From Bacteroidales bacterium (GTDB taxonomy: Bacteria > Bacteroidota > Bacteroidia > Bacteroidales > JAQUTK01), in the NCBI GenBank assembly GCA_028709785.1, contig JAQUTK010000005.1, positions 78,716-142,715 of the forward strand: a stretch of DNA of 64,000 bases, given 5' to 3'. The notes under the pieces were generated by a model that saw only the letters and a program-made list of their open reading frames with translations, ran no database searches and had not been told where the DNA came from. The first letter of the stretch is position 1. The number at the start of each line of letters is the position of its first letter. The translations under genes were made by a program, and so were the position numbers. Shown here one piece after another: positions 53,842 through 62,535 of this stretch.

Positions 53842-54255
53842 ATGAGTGTTGCGTATCAATTGGTGCTTCGGCCCAATCCGAAGGACAAACTGGCTCCCAA
53901 GAAGTATTATGCTTCTGTGAAAGCCAGCGGGACTACTGAGTTTGAATCATTGTGTACAACCATCTCCGACCGTGGTACTTGTATCAAGGGAGATATCCAG
54001 GCGGCGATCGACGGACTGATCTTCTCCATGAAGCAGGGACTGGCTGAGGGACGGATCATCCAGCTGGGTGAGTTTGGCAATTTCCGAATGAGTGTGGGAG
54101 GCACGGGTGTAGAGGATTCTGCCGAATACTCCACGTCGATGATCCTTCGGAAGAAGATCATCTTCACGCCGGGCAAACTTCTGAAGGATATGATGAAGAC
54201 TATCTCGTTCAAGTCTGCCGGTGTCAAACCTCCGGAAGTGGTTACTGAACCGTAA
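53842..54255 (+). CDS. HU-like DNA-binding protein (Bacteroidales HU-HIG type)
   Basis: Nucleoid-type protein of 137 residues with the HU/IHF fold: 'MSVAYQLVLRPNPKDKLAPK' and 'YYASVKASGTTEFESLC' at the start, the helix-strand body 'RGTCIKGDIQAAIDGL' and 'GRIIQLGEFGNFRMSV', then a variable tail. It is longer than E. coli HU (90) with an extended N-terminus, as in the large HU-like family beside VirE-N/DUF4248 genes. The next small gene starts 15 bases later. It should bind DNA; the target and the reason for its link to an amidase are unknown. Confidence 0.9.
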   Translation: MSVAYQLVLRPNPKDKLAPKKYYASVKASGTTEFESLCTTISDRGTCIKGDIQAAIDGLIFSMKQGLAEGRIIQLGEFGNFRMSVGGTGVEDSAEYSTSMILRKKIIFTPGKLLKDMMKTISFKSAGVKPPEVVTEP

Positions 54256-54270
54256 CAGGTGGTTGGTATC

Positions 54271-54546
54271 ATGAGTGCAAAAATCAAAGTGATCTTCGAA
54301 TGGCTGCTTGCCATGCTCCGTTTGTTCAAAAGTGATCCGGCAAAGGCTCGGGAATTCACCGAACTGGTGACTGACCAGTATGACTACCTGGTGGTGCAGA
54401 TCGAGAAGTTTCAGAAGGATTACTTCGAACTGTGTGAGCGCATCAAATTGCTCTATACCGAGATCAGTGGTCTGCGCGAGGAGATGAGCAAGAATGCGGG
54501 ATTGAAGTGTAACGTGAAGGATTGTAACACCCGTATTTCGGGCTAA
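54271..54546 (+). CDS. Small helical protein between HU-like and amidase genes
   Basis: A 91-residue protein if the ATG at 54271 is used (track start 54259 is GTG). N-terminal amphipathic/hydrophobic part 'IKVIFEWLLAMLRLF', then a long helix likely to form a coiled coil ('YLVVQIEKFQKDYFELCERI', 'LREEMSK') and a Cys-bearing tail 'LKCNVKDCNTR'. No family recognised. It is 15 bases after the HU-like stop, so co-expressed. A membrane-associated partner of the amidase, in the way phage lysis genes are paired, is possible but only inferred. Confidence 0.65.
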   Translation: MSAKIKVIFEWLLAMLRLFKSDPAKAREFTELVTDQYDYLVVQIEKFQKDYFELCERIKLLYTEISGLREEMSKNAGLKCNVKDCNTRISG

Positions 54547-54552
54547 TTGACT

Positions 54553-54598
54553 GGAGAGGGCTTTCTTGCTGCAAGGCGGGACAGTCCTCTCCTTTTGT
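54553..54598 (+). terminator. Hairpin with T-run between small gene and amidase
   Basis: Seven-bp stem 'GGAGAGG' (54553-54559) with 54586-54592, then TTTTG. It may partly end transcription before the amidase gene. The ATG of the amidase is 22 bases later. Confidence 0.5.
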
Positions 54599-54619
54599 TA
54601 TTCTATAAAATGTGTCGTT

Positions 54620-55069
54620 ATGAGAATTATCAATAAAATCATCATCCACTGCTCGGCTACTCGTTCGGACATGGATTTTTCGGAGAAACAGTTGGAAGCT
54701 GCGCATCGGTTACGCGGATTTAACGGGTGTGGGTATCATTTTTATGTGCGCAAGAGTGGCGTCATCTCGACAATGAGGGATGTGTCTGTGCCCGGTGCGC
54801 ATTGTAAAGGGCATAACCGGGATTCCATCGGTATCTGCTATGAGGGCGGACTGGCGCCCGATCGTACGCCTGCCGACACACGTACCTTCGAACAGAAATA
54901 TGCGCTGCGTTCGCTGGTGCAGTGTCTCTTGCAGGATTACCCGGACGCACAGGTGTATGGGCACCGAGAGCTCTCTCCTGATCTGGATGGCAATGGCACG
55001 ATCACGCCCAATGAGTGGCTGAAAGAGTGCCCGTGCTTTGAGGCATCTGAATTACGGTTTACTTCTTGA
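54620..55069 (+). CDS. N-acetylmuramoyl-L-alanine amidase (T7 lysozyme type)
   Basis: Zinc amidase cutting the bond between MurNAc and the peptide of peptidoglycan. Metal ligands are visible in phage T7 lysozyme order: His in 'IIHCSATRSD', His in 'VYGHRELSPD' and Cys in 'KECPCFEAS'; the 'YHFYVRKSG' strand and 'IGICYEGG' are typical. 149 residues, catalytic domain only, and no signal peptide, so it would need lysis, a holin or another route to reach the wall. Start at the second in-frame Met (54620) rather than the TTG-type track start at 54566. Its end overlaps the convergent C10 protease gene by 11 bases. Confidence 0.93.
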   Translation: MRIINKIIIHCSATRSDMDFSEKQLEAAHRLRGFNGCGYHFYVRKSGVISTMRDVSVPGAHCKGHNRDSIGICYEGGLAPDRTPADTRTFEQKYALRSLVQCLLQDYPDAQVYGHRELSPDLDGNGTITPNEWLKECPCFEASELRFTS

Positions 55070-57302
55070 GTAGCTTCTCTGTAAAGATCCCTTCTTCCGT
55101 CTCTAGCCGGATGAGATAAAGTCCCTTGCTTAGCGAATTTATATCGACAGAGATTGTGCCGCTGGTCTTTGGCATGAGCTGAAGCAGCGGCTTGCCGGAG
55201 AGATCAAAGATCTGAAGCTGGGCGACCGGACTCTCAGATTGTATAGTGCAGATACCGGTATGTGTATGGGTCGTGATGACGGGCTTCATGCCTGTATATT
55301 CTCCCTCAACAGACAGAAGATTATAAATAGTGACCGGCAGGCTATTGTTTGCTGTCGGAGTCAGAAGTGTCTCACTTGGGTATTCCTGATTGTTGTTGAA
55401 GTCATACCAAAGGTCCATGAGATAGTTGCCGGGAGGAAGTGTAATTCTACCGGTAATTTCTACTGTACGAGTATCTCCGGATTCAATCGTATAGATATCA
55501 TGACCAAAATACTGGAAGGTATCGACTTCAGCTCCTTCTAACGAATGGATACGGAAATGAAGATATGAACTGAATGTCTCTCCCTGATTCTGAATAGTCG
55601 CGGAGAGAGTGGTTTTCTTACTAAAAAGAAGAGAGTCGGTCACTGCAATCGGCTGGGTGAGCTGCAGCTCGGGATAGTAATCGGGCGTGGTAATCCGGAT
55701 AGTGGTTGGAGCTACAGTAACGTTGAGCCAGGATGGATTACCTATAAAGTTAGTGAAGAGTGACCACTTTTCCTTATCATTTGCCTTATAGGTAAGACAG
55801 AGCTGATAAGTGCCATCTGGAACATCGGAAGGGATAAATAAGGAGCCATCTGACTTGTTCTTAAGATTAAACCCGCAAGGAAAATAGATGCCTTTGTATT
55901 CTTTGATAATGGATATAAGAGAGTCCTCCTTGTACAGTCCGAGACGTATATCTCCTTCAAAGTTGTTACCTCCGTCATTGGCATAACCGAAATATATTTT
56001 AAACGTAGACTCACGGGCAATGCGCTCCTTGTCGACTGTCGGAGTGTATAGCAAATGCATTTGATACTCCTTGACTGAGGTATCAGAGGGTTTTTGAATA
56101 CCTGTGATGACAGACTGCCATACGGTAAATCCACCATTGGTGCCTCCGTTTCCAGGGGTAAGGGGATATATGGAAGAGAGTTCGAAATAGCCATTGTATC
56201 GGCCACCCCATCCCCAATTGAAGTGGAAAAGATCATCGGTGTCATACCCATCACAGACAAATAGATGACCACCTCCAATGGCTAGAGAACCGCCATAAAG
56301 AACGGGGCGGCTAGCGTTGAACTCTGTTTTCAACTTGTCAACCCATTGGGCATTGGTAAAATAAGGATGGTGATAGATCTGTACATTCTTATCATAGCCG
56401 AAATAAGTACTTAAGGCTCTGGGTACATTGTTCCTTTGAGCTCCGGAAAATTCAACACCGTAATCCATCTCTACCGCTACTCCACAGTGATACATAAGTG
56501 TAGCAACCGCTGTGTCTTCTTCTGTAGTACTGGTACTGTCGTAGGCTGAACACATGTGTGCCCAGTCGTAAGTGGTGGAGGAGAAATCAACAGAGAGGGA
56601 ATCATCAAGCCTTTTTGGTTTATAGGTCTTGCTTCCTATACCAGTGATGGGCCACTGATGGTATCTCATCACTTGGGCCATGGCTGTAGCGACACAACCG
56701 GTGATACATTGCGCGGAATCTGTATTCGGACACATGATGTTGTAGGGTGCAGACTGGTCCCAGGCGATGTCAGCTAAGAGGGGCTCTACGCTTGTGGCAA
56801 ACGCATTGGTAGCCGTTGATTGTGTCTTGGCTTTTGCGGATGCTATAGGGCTGGCAGAAGGGTCTCCTTCGGGCAGGAGAGCGAGTGCTTTCAGCTCTTG
56901 CTCGTAGATACCAAGCCAGACTCTGAAGTCGTCGGGCATGTGTTGCTGTGAAAAACTACCGCCATCGGAATAACCGAGAATCTCTTTGGCACGATCATCA
57001 CCGGAGACGATAATAAAGCCATTGTTATTACCGGTATTGACGATGTAATAGAGGGCATTGCCTGGAGAAGAGGAACTGTCTGTGCAGGTATAGGCAATAG
57101 TGAAAGAGGTTGCTTCAGCGAGGCTTCTTGCTGCCACAGATGGCTTTTCTTTCTGAAGGAAGGTACGGGCGGCACTGAGTGCTTCGTTTCTGGTTCTGGA
57201 TCTGCCGGATGCACTGGGGACTACTAATGCGAGGAGGAGAATGAGAAGGAATGCTCTTTTATAGCTGTTTAGGGTAAGAGAGATAATACAGTTTGTTTTC
57301 AT
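55059..57302 (-). CDS. C10-family (streptopain-like) secreted cysteine protease
   Basis: Exported protease of 747 residues. Long signal peptide (about 1-34), a Spi-type inhibitory propeptide (about 36-150, 'NTGNNNGFIIVSGDDRAKEI'), the C10 catalytic domain (about 165-395) with the nucleophile Cys in 'CITGCVATAMAQVMRYHQWP' and the catalytic His in 'GGGHLFVCDGYD' followed by 'HFNWGWGG', then about 270 residues of beta-sandwich modules and a C-terminal T9SS-like sorting domain ('LQIFDLSGKPLLQL', 'GLYLIRLE'). Catalytic residues are intact. Related enzymes (SpeB, interpain, Bacteroides Bfp) cut host proteins. It is convergent with the amidase gene, overlapping it by 11 bases. Confidence 0.93.
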   Translation of the reverse strand: MKTNCIISLTLNSYKRAFLLILLLALVVPSASGRSRTRNEALSAARTFLQKEKPSVAARSLAEATSFTIAYTCTDSSSSPGNALYYIVNTGNNNGFIIVSGDDRAKEILGYSDGGSFSQQHMPDDFRVWLGIYEQELKALALLPEGDPSASPIASAKAKTQSTATNAFATSVEPLLADIAWDQSAPYNIMCPNTDSAQCITGCVATAMAQVMRYHQWPITGIGSKTYKPKRLDDSLSVDFSSTTYDWAHMCSAYDSTSTTEEDTAVATLMYHCGVAVEMDYGVEFSGAQRNNVPRALSTYFGYDKNVQIYHHPYFTNAQWVDKLKTEFNASRPVLYGGSLAIGGGHLFVCDGYDTDDLFHFNWGWGGRYNGYFELSSIYPLTPGNGGTNGGFTVWQSVITGIQKPSDTSVKEYQMHLLYTPTVDKERIARESTFKIYFGYANDGGNNFEGDIRLGLYKEDSLISIIKEYKGIYFPCGFNLKNKSDGSLFIPSDVPDGTYQLCLTYKANDKEKWSLFTNFIGNPSWLNVTVAPTTIRITTPDYYPELQLTQPIAVTDSLLFSKKTTLSATIQNQGETFSSYLHFRIHSLEGAEVDTFQYFGHDIYTIESGDTRTVEITGRITLPPGNYLMDLWYDFNNNQEYPSETLLTPTANNSLPVTIYNLLSVEGEYTGMKPVITTHTHTGICTIQSESPVAQLQIFDLSGKPLLQLMPKTSGTISVDINSLSKGLYLIRLETEEGIFTEKLLKK

Positions 57303-57393
57303 GGTATAGTTGTTATTTCATTTCACTGCTAATTGCCGCAATTCATTTATTGAGCGCTAAGGTAGGCAAATTATATTAGCATCAACCAGTTTG

Positions 57394-57431
57394 ATGAAAA
57401 TTATTGCTGTCCGGCTACTCGTTCGGACATT
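57394..57431 (+). pseudogene. Short fragment matching the amidase 5' end
   Basis: About 38 bases aligning with the start of the amidase gene, including the identical 19-mer 'CGGCTACTCGTTCGGACAT' (also at 54653-54671). It is plus-strand, out of any gene, in the gap between the C10 protease and the DUF4143 gene; it looks like a scar from an earlier copy. Confidence 0.5.
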
Positions 57432-57451
57432 CTTGCTGGTATTCGATGCTT

Positions 57452-58738
57452 TTAATCCTTCAGACACCCAATCGGTACGACATATACTCCGTCTTCCCGT
57501 CGATAGGCAAACTTACCAACAGCAGTCAGAATCATCAGGAATGCAGGATTCTTCATCTTAGTGGTATCAATCTTTGCAGCAAGTGCACGGAGTGTTTTTG
57601 AGCCTTCTTCTATCAACCGGTCGCCACCCAGTTTAATTTCGATAAGACCATAAGAGCCATTACGAAGGTGAACCACAGCATCGCACTCCAACCCTGTCTT
57701 GTCTCTGTAATGATAAACTTCACCATCAAGAACCTGAGAGAAGACACGAAGATCGCGAACGCAAAGTGTCTCAAACAGCAAACCGAACGTCTCCAGATCA
57801 TTCATCAAGTCTTGCGGACCCAAACCGAGAGCAGCTGTTGCAATAGAGGGATCAACGAAATAGCGGGTATCGGCAAAACGGATAGCCGTTTTGGAACGTA
57901 GATTGGGATTCCATGCGTGCATATCTTCGACTACGAATATCTGCCTTAGCGCATTCAGATAGGATCTGATGGTATTTTCATCCATGGCATTCTTATCGTT
58001 CGCTTCTATGTCTTTGCATATCTCTGAGAAGGAGGATTGGCTACCTTGGAAACGGGCGTATGAACGCATTAAGCGTTTCACTCGTTCGGGGTCTCTGTTG
58101 ACATCATCTACTCGCCGTATATCTGCATTGACTACCGCATCATAATAGTCGATAGCCTGATCCAAGGCTATCTCTTCATCGCCGCTCATCAAAGCTGCTT
58201 GAGGCCAACCGCCACGGCATGTCAGGAATGCTATTTTTCGCAGGTCGGTATCGCAAGCTGCTGCTATATGCTCAGGTGTATCAAACAACTCACGAAGGCT
58301 TACCTTGCCGTTTGAATCGCCCGATTCCCAAAGACTCATAGGGCGCATGGTCAACCAGGCAAAGCGACCGGTGCCGGTATGAAGTATCTCATCACGTCGG
58401 ACTGGTACTGCCGAACCTGTGAGGATAAAGTGTCCCATTCCTTTTCGATGGTCAACTTCGAAACGGATTTGGTCCCAGAGTTTTGGTGTCTGTTGCCATT
58501 CATCAATCAGACGGGGTGTGTCGCCATCAAGGATCATCTCAGGATTGGTATCTACAAAGAGGTGATATTGGTCACGATACTTCGGGTCGGACATGTAAAT
58601 GATGCTTTTGGCTTGTTGCTCTGCTGTAGAAGTTTTGCCACACCATTTGGCTCCTTCTATCAACACCGCTCCTTTTCCTCGTAATTTCCGACTTAGGAGC
58701 GAGTCTATGACTCTGGGTTTATACTTATCTTCTATCAT
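57452..58738 (-). CDS. DUF4143-type AAA ATPase
   Basis: A 428-residue ATPase: AAA_14 domain (about 15-170) with Walker A 'LIEGAKWCGKTS', Walker B-like 'RLIDEWQ' and sensor 'FILTGSAVP', followed by a DUF4143 domain (about 210-370) of restriction-endonuclease fold with 'EIKLGG' near the end ('YGLIEIKLGGDRLIEEG'). These genes are frequent in accessory DNA of Bacteroidetes and actinobacteria; their task is not known. A minus-strand TATCTTTG box (58763-58770) and three tandem 23-mers lie just upstream. It appears monocistronic. Confidence 0.9.
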   Translation of the reverse strand: MIEDKYKPRVIDSLLSRKLRGKGAVLIEGAKWCGKTSTAEQQAKSIIYMSDPKYRDQYHLFVDTNPEMILDGDTPRLIDEWQQTPKLWDQIRFEVDHRKGMGHFILTGSAVPVRRDEILHTGTGRFAWLTMRPMSLWESGDSNGKVSLRELFDTPEHIAAACDTDLRKIAFLTCRGGWPQAALMSGDEEIALDQAIDYYDAVVNADIRRVDDVNRDPERVKRLMRSYARFQGSQSSFSEICKDIEANDKNAMDENTIRSYLNALRQIFVVEDMHAWNPNLRSKTAIRFADTRYFVDPSIATAALGLGPQDLMNDLETFGLLFETLCVRDLRVFSQVLDGEVYHYRDKTGLECDAVVHLRNGSYGLIEIKLGGDRLIEEGSKTLRALAAKIDTTKMKNPAFLMILTAVGKFAYRREDGVYVVPIGCLKD

Positions 58739-58762
58739 CTGTAACTCTTTGATTTACTTTGG

Positions 58763-58858
58763 CAAAGATAATATTCTTTTTTGAATTACGTCATTTGGAC
58801 ATAAAAAATTCAGTCGTTTGGACGTAAATGATTCAGTTATTTGGCTATCAAATACATT
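58763..58858 (-). promoter_or_regulatory. -7 box and three 23-bp tandem repeats upstream of the DUF4143 gene
   Basis: Minus-strand TATCTTTG at 58763-58770; then three direct repeats of 23 bases (58790-58812, 58813-58835, 58836-58858) with core '[A/G]TTTGGACxTA'. The third is partly diverged and enters the 3' end of the next gene. Placed upstream of -33, they look like an operator or activator array. Confidence 0.55.
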
Positions 58859-59804
58859 CGTTTCGAACGGTAATTCCTCTTTCTTCCAGTGCTTTCTTTA
58901 GTTCGAGCCAAGTCTTGTCACTAAGTGTGCAAGCCTGAAAAAAATTGGACCGATAATCTTTTGTTATTATCGTCAGACAGTTAGGCAGCTTATAATGAAA
59001 GTTATTATAGATTACTTCTTTTATATTGTCTATCCTATACAGCTTTTTCTTCCAGATGAAGACATGATTTTTGACAACGAAATAATCGCGCGATACTCCA
59101 AAGTAATTCATAAACCAGGAATTGAATGCAATCCAACCAGCTATTACAATGTAAACAAGAATCATATTTGTTGTTAGTAGTACTGACGCATGATTTGAAA
59201 AAAGCTGATGAGCAAAACCACAACCGATAGGCGCCCATAACAATAACCCGCGAAAAGTGAGGAGTTGAATACCTTTATAATACTCAACTTGGGCATACCG
59301 CAGTTCAGCTGAATCAATCGGGGTACTATTAACTTCTAAACACTCTTTCTTATTTATGATGACCTGCTCCATGAATAACTTAATTTGCCACGAATTGGAA
59401 TACATTGGACCAATGATTTTTTTTGTCTTCCCATTGCTAAACTCTATGATAGCTCCTTTAGTCAAATTTCCAGACCTGTATTTTGATGGTTTTTTTCCAG
59501 TCAACATGATATTATTAATATCTGCTACATTGTAAACCTCCTTCAAACCAAAGCGTATGGTATGCTTGTCTATCGTAATTGTAGGGGAATTCTTGACATA
59601 AAAATAAACGGCGTAAACAGCAACTGAAAAAAAAACACAACCGAGAAATAGCCCAATATAACCGTTAATTCCAATGTGATGACCGCTATTTAGTTCTTGA
59701 ATATAATGCTCAAAAATGATTGCTGAATATCCGAAAAGAGACAGAGATATATATAACATGAAAAAGAAGCTGCGTATGCTTCGCTTTGTTGTCACTGTTG
59801 TCAT
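58848..59804 (-). CDS. Membrane protein, two halves each with helices and a PH-like domain
   Basis: A 318-residue protein of unknown function. Two hydrophobic helices (about 15-32 and 47-68), a cytoplasmic-type beta-rich domain (about 72-155, 'IDKHTIRFGLKEVYNVADI'), two more helices (about 180-232), then another similar domain (about 240-310, 'SRDYFVVKNHVFIWKKKLYRI' then 'NIKEVIYN'). The duplicated layout and strand pattern resemble bacterial PH-domain membrane proteins, as the 177-residue protein at 3833-4366 does. No catalytic motif. Single gene between the DUF4143 gene and an LRR gene. GC is lower than its neighbours, hinting at a foreign origin. Confidence 0.6.
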   Translation of the reverse strand: MTTVTTKRSIRSFFFMLYISLSLFGYSAIIFEHYIQELNSGHHIGINGYIGLFLGCVFFSVAVYAVYFYVKNSPTITIDKHTIRFGLKEVYNVADINNIMLTGKKPSKYRSGNLTKGAIIEFSNGKTKKIIGPMYSNSWQIKLFMEQVIINKKECLEVNSTPIDSAELRYAQVEYYKGIQLLTFRGLLLWAPIGCGFAHQLFSNHASVLLTTNMILVYIVIAGWIAFNSWFMNYFGVSRDYFVVKNHVFIWKKKLYRIDNIKEVIYNNFHYKLPNCLTIITKDYRSNFFQACTLSDKTWLELKKALEERGITVRNECI

Positions 59805-59856
59805 ACAAGTTTATTTATTTTTGTTTTGAACGGATTTTCCGGACTGGATATTTGTT

Positions 59857-62529
59857 TTATAATGCGATTTTGAAAGTCTTTCCTGCTGCCTTGATCAGAT
59901 AGGCCTGTCCACGGGGAACAGCGATCCTGATACTGCTTCCGGTAGCCTGTGTGGATTGAACTAAGGCTCCCGACTCGGTATAAACCTGGATCAGTTGTCC
60001 GGCTTCTGCTCCTTCAATCACGATTGCCTCTGCCTCTGTGTAGATCTGGATCTTGTCGGATGGTATCTGAGGGGTTGAGGTTATTTCTTCTTCAAAGAAA
60101 AATGTAAAGTCTTTCCATACAGGTGCAGCCTGATAGCTGGACAATGAACCTTTGGGCACATAAAGAATGCTGGTCGGTTTTGAAAAACCTTCAAACACCG
60201 TGCTTTCCACAATTTGAGGAATGGCATTGTTATTGTGGATTTCACTTAATGATATACAATTAGAAAAGGCACCTTTTCCAATCGATGTGACACTACTACC
60301 AATCGTCACAAAAGTTAATATCCTACAATTACAAAATGCATAATCACCTATTGAAGTGACACTGTTAGGGATAGTCAGGGTAAACAGTCCGTCACAACCA
60401 GAAAATGCATAGTCTTGAATAGAAGTAACACTATTGGGAATCGTGAGAGAAGTCAATTCCCTACAGCCTTCAAATGCCAGGGAGCCAATCGAAGTGACAC
60501 CTTGTTGTATAATGTAACTACTTGATTTAAAGAACGGATACAAGAGTAATGTGGATTTGTCTTTACTAAAGAGCACCCCATCAACTGAACAAAATGTACT
60601 ATTTTCTTCGGAGACCAGTATTTCTTTTAATCTTTGACAACCAACAAATATTTTCTCACTCATCGAACTGACACCACTGCCGAAAGTGATGGATGTTAAC
60701 TCGCTACAATCCTGAAATGCCGCATAACCAATCGAGGTGACACTACTGGGGATAGTTATGGATGTGAGTCCGCTACAACCGGAAAATGCATCGTCATGGA
60801 TCGAAGTAACGCTACCGGGGATAGTCATGGAGGTTAATCCTGTACAGCCCAAGAAGGAAGCACCACCTATCGAAGTGACACTAGTGCCCATTGTCACAGA
60901 AGTTAATCCTGTGCATTGATAAAATACTTGATGACCCAACGAAGTGACGCTATTAGGGATAGTAATGGATTTTAAACCACTACAATTATAAAAGACCCCA
61001 TCACCAATTGAAGTAACACTAGTAGGGATGGTAACGGAGGTTAATAAGCGACAACCATCAAATGCATAATTATCTATTGAAGTGACACTATTCGGAATAG
61101 TGATTGACGCTAATTCGCGACAACTAGAAAATGCATATTCACCAATATGATTGTCAGTAGTGGTATAGCTTTTATAATATGGAACACCTCCGCTTACTAT
61201 GACAGCATTCTCCATATTCAGTGTTCTGAGAAGAGGAAGTTTTGATCTGATAAACAGAATATCGGTTCCATTTATTGGACCGGAGATAGTTAGTTTTGTT
61301 ACTTGTTTCAAGTTACTGACTCCCAGTGTGCTTTCTAATTGACCTGCTCCCTGTAAGGTAACATCATGTTCCACAACAGTTCCTTCTTCAAAAACGATCG
61401 GGAAATCATGCCACACTTTTGCCGCGAAATAGTTCATAGTAGCAGATTGGGGAACCCAAAGAATACATGTGTATAAATCTATACCATTAAAACCAGATAT
61501 TTCCAATTTAGGGGGATAGCTTCTTTGACAAATAATATCTTTAAGTCCGCTGCAACCATTAAATGCTAATGATTCAATCGAAGTAACACTTTTAGGGATA
61601 GTGATAGAGGTTAATCCGGTACAACCCTGAAATGTGCCATATCCAATCGAAGTGACACTGTTAGGAATTGTGACAGAAGTTAATCCGGTACAACCGTCAA
61701 ATGCCATGGAGCCAATCGAAGTGACACTGTTAGGAATTGTGACAGAGGTTAATCCGGTACAACCCGCAAATGCAGCAATACTAATCGAAGTGAGACTGTT
61801 AGGAATATCGACAGATGTTAATCCGGTACAGCCTTTAAATGCAAAATCAATCGAAGTAACACTAGAAGGAATAGTGACAGAAGTTAATCCGGTACAGCCG
61901 TCAAACGTGCCAAAAAGCGACGTGACACTACTTGGGATAACAATAGATGTTAATCCGATACAGCCAGAAAATGCGCCATCATCAATCGAAGTAACACTAG
62001 TTGGGATAGTGACAGAAGTTAATCCGCGACAACTCTCAAATGCCAAAAACCCAATTGAGGTGACACTACCAGGGATAGTGACAGAAGTTAATCCGTTACA
62101 ACTCTCAAATGCCATGGTACCAATCGAAGTGACACTACGAGGGATGGAAATTGAAGTCAATTGAGTACAATCAATAAACATATAATTGCCTATCGTATTA
62201 TCCGAAGAATAACAATCAATAGAAAAATAATAGTAATCTCCTCCTGCCACAATATTGGCTTCTGAGATATCAAGAACGGAAAGCATCCCTGAGATCACAT
62301 TACCATGCACATCTCTGCCTGCCATCTCCCGAATGAAACGGATATCCGTTCCATTCAGATCGCCGCTCAACGTGAGACTGGTAATTGAATTCTTCTCTTC
62401 AGGTGTCATATAGGAAGAAAGAGTGCCCGGAGTCTCCACATGGATGGTTCGTGACTGTGCATGGATGCCAAGGGCGAGTAATAAGCTTGTTAATAGCAGG
62501 AAGGATCTGAGTTTCATTTGTTGTTTCAT
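59857..62529 (-). CDS. Large BspA-like leucine-rich-repeat surface protein (890 aa)
   Basis: Secreted LRR protein. Signal peptide (1-24), cap module 1 (about 28-110), about ten LRR_5 repeats, a BspA spacer ('CQRSYPPKLEISGF'), cap module 2 (about 385-445: 'TISGPINGTDILFIRS', 'IVSGGVPYY'), about a dozen more repeats with the non-LRR insert 'CSVDGVLFSKDKSTLLLYPF', and the shared 65-residue C-terminal domain ending 'AYLIKAAGKTFKIAL', almost identical to that of 33881-36688. Two caps show it arose by fusion of two LRR units. It starts 7 bases after the decayed beta-helix gene. Likely surface-exposed; ligand unknown. Confidence 0.88.
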   Translation of the reverse strand: MKQQMKLRSFLLLTSLLLALGIHAQSRTIHVETPGTLSSYMTPEEKNSITSLTLSGDLNGTDIRFIREMAGRDVHGNVISGMLSVLDISEANIVAGGDYYYFSIDCYSSDNTIGNYMFIDCTQLTSISIPRSVTSIGTMAFESCNGLTSVTIPGSVTSIGFLAFESCRGLTSVTIPTSVTSIDDGAFSGCIGLTSIVIPSSVTSLFGTFDGCTGLTSVTIPSSVTSIDFAFKGCTGLTSVDIPNSLTSISIAAFAGCTGLTSVTIPNSVTSIGSMAFDGCTGLTSVTIPNSVTSIGYGTFQGCTGLTSITIPKSVTSIESLAFNGCSGLKDIICQRSYPPKLEISGFNGIDLYTCILWVPQSATMNYFAAKVWHDFPIVFEEGTVVEHDVTLQGAGQLESTLGVSNLKQVTKLTISGPINGTDILFIRSKLPLLRTLNMENAVIVSGGVPYYKSYTTTDNHIGEYAFSSCRELASITIPNSVTSIDNYAFDGCRLLTSVTIPTSVTSIGDGVFYNCSGLKSITIPNSVTSLGHQVFYQCTGLTSVTMGTSVTSIGGASFLGCTGLTSMTIPGSVTSIHDDAFSGCSGLTSITIPSSVTSIGYAAFQDCSELTSITFGSGVSSMSEKIFVGCQRLKEILVSEENSTFCSVDGVLFSKDKSTLLLYPFFKSSSYIIQQGVTSIGSLAFEGCRELTSLTIPNSVTSIQDYAFSGCDGLFTLTIPNSVTSIGDYAFCNCRILTFVTIGSSVTSIGKGAFSNCISLSEIHNNNAIPQIVESTVFEGFSKPTSILYVPKGSLSSYQAAPVWKDFTFFFEEEITSTPQIPSDKIQIYTEAEAIVIEGAEAGQLIQVYTESGALVQSTQATGSSIRIAVPRGQAYLIKAAGKTFKIAL

Positions 62530-62535
62530 ATTGTT

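Noticed and set aside
53670-53939. 89-aa plus-strand ORF with a hydrophobic start overlapping the HU-like gene
   Set aside because: It overlaps the firmly identified HU-like start in another frame and covers its promoter and leader.
43386-55069. Complete prophage or conjugative element
   Set aside because: Amidase, HU-like and primase-like genes hinted at it, but no integrase, terminase, capsid, portal, relaxase or tra genes are seen.
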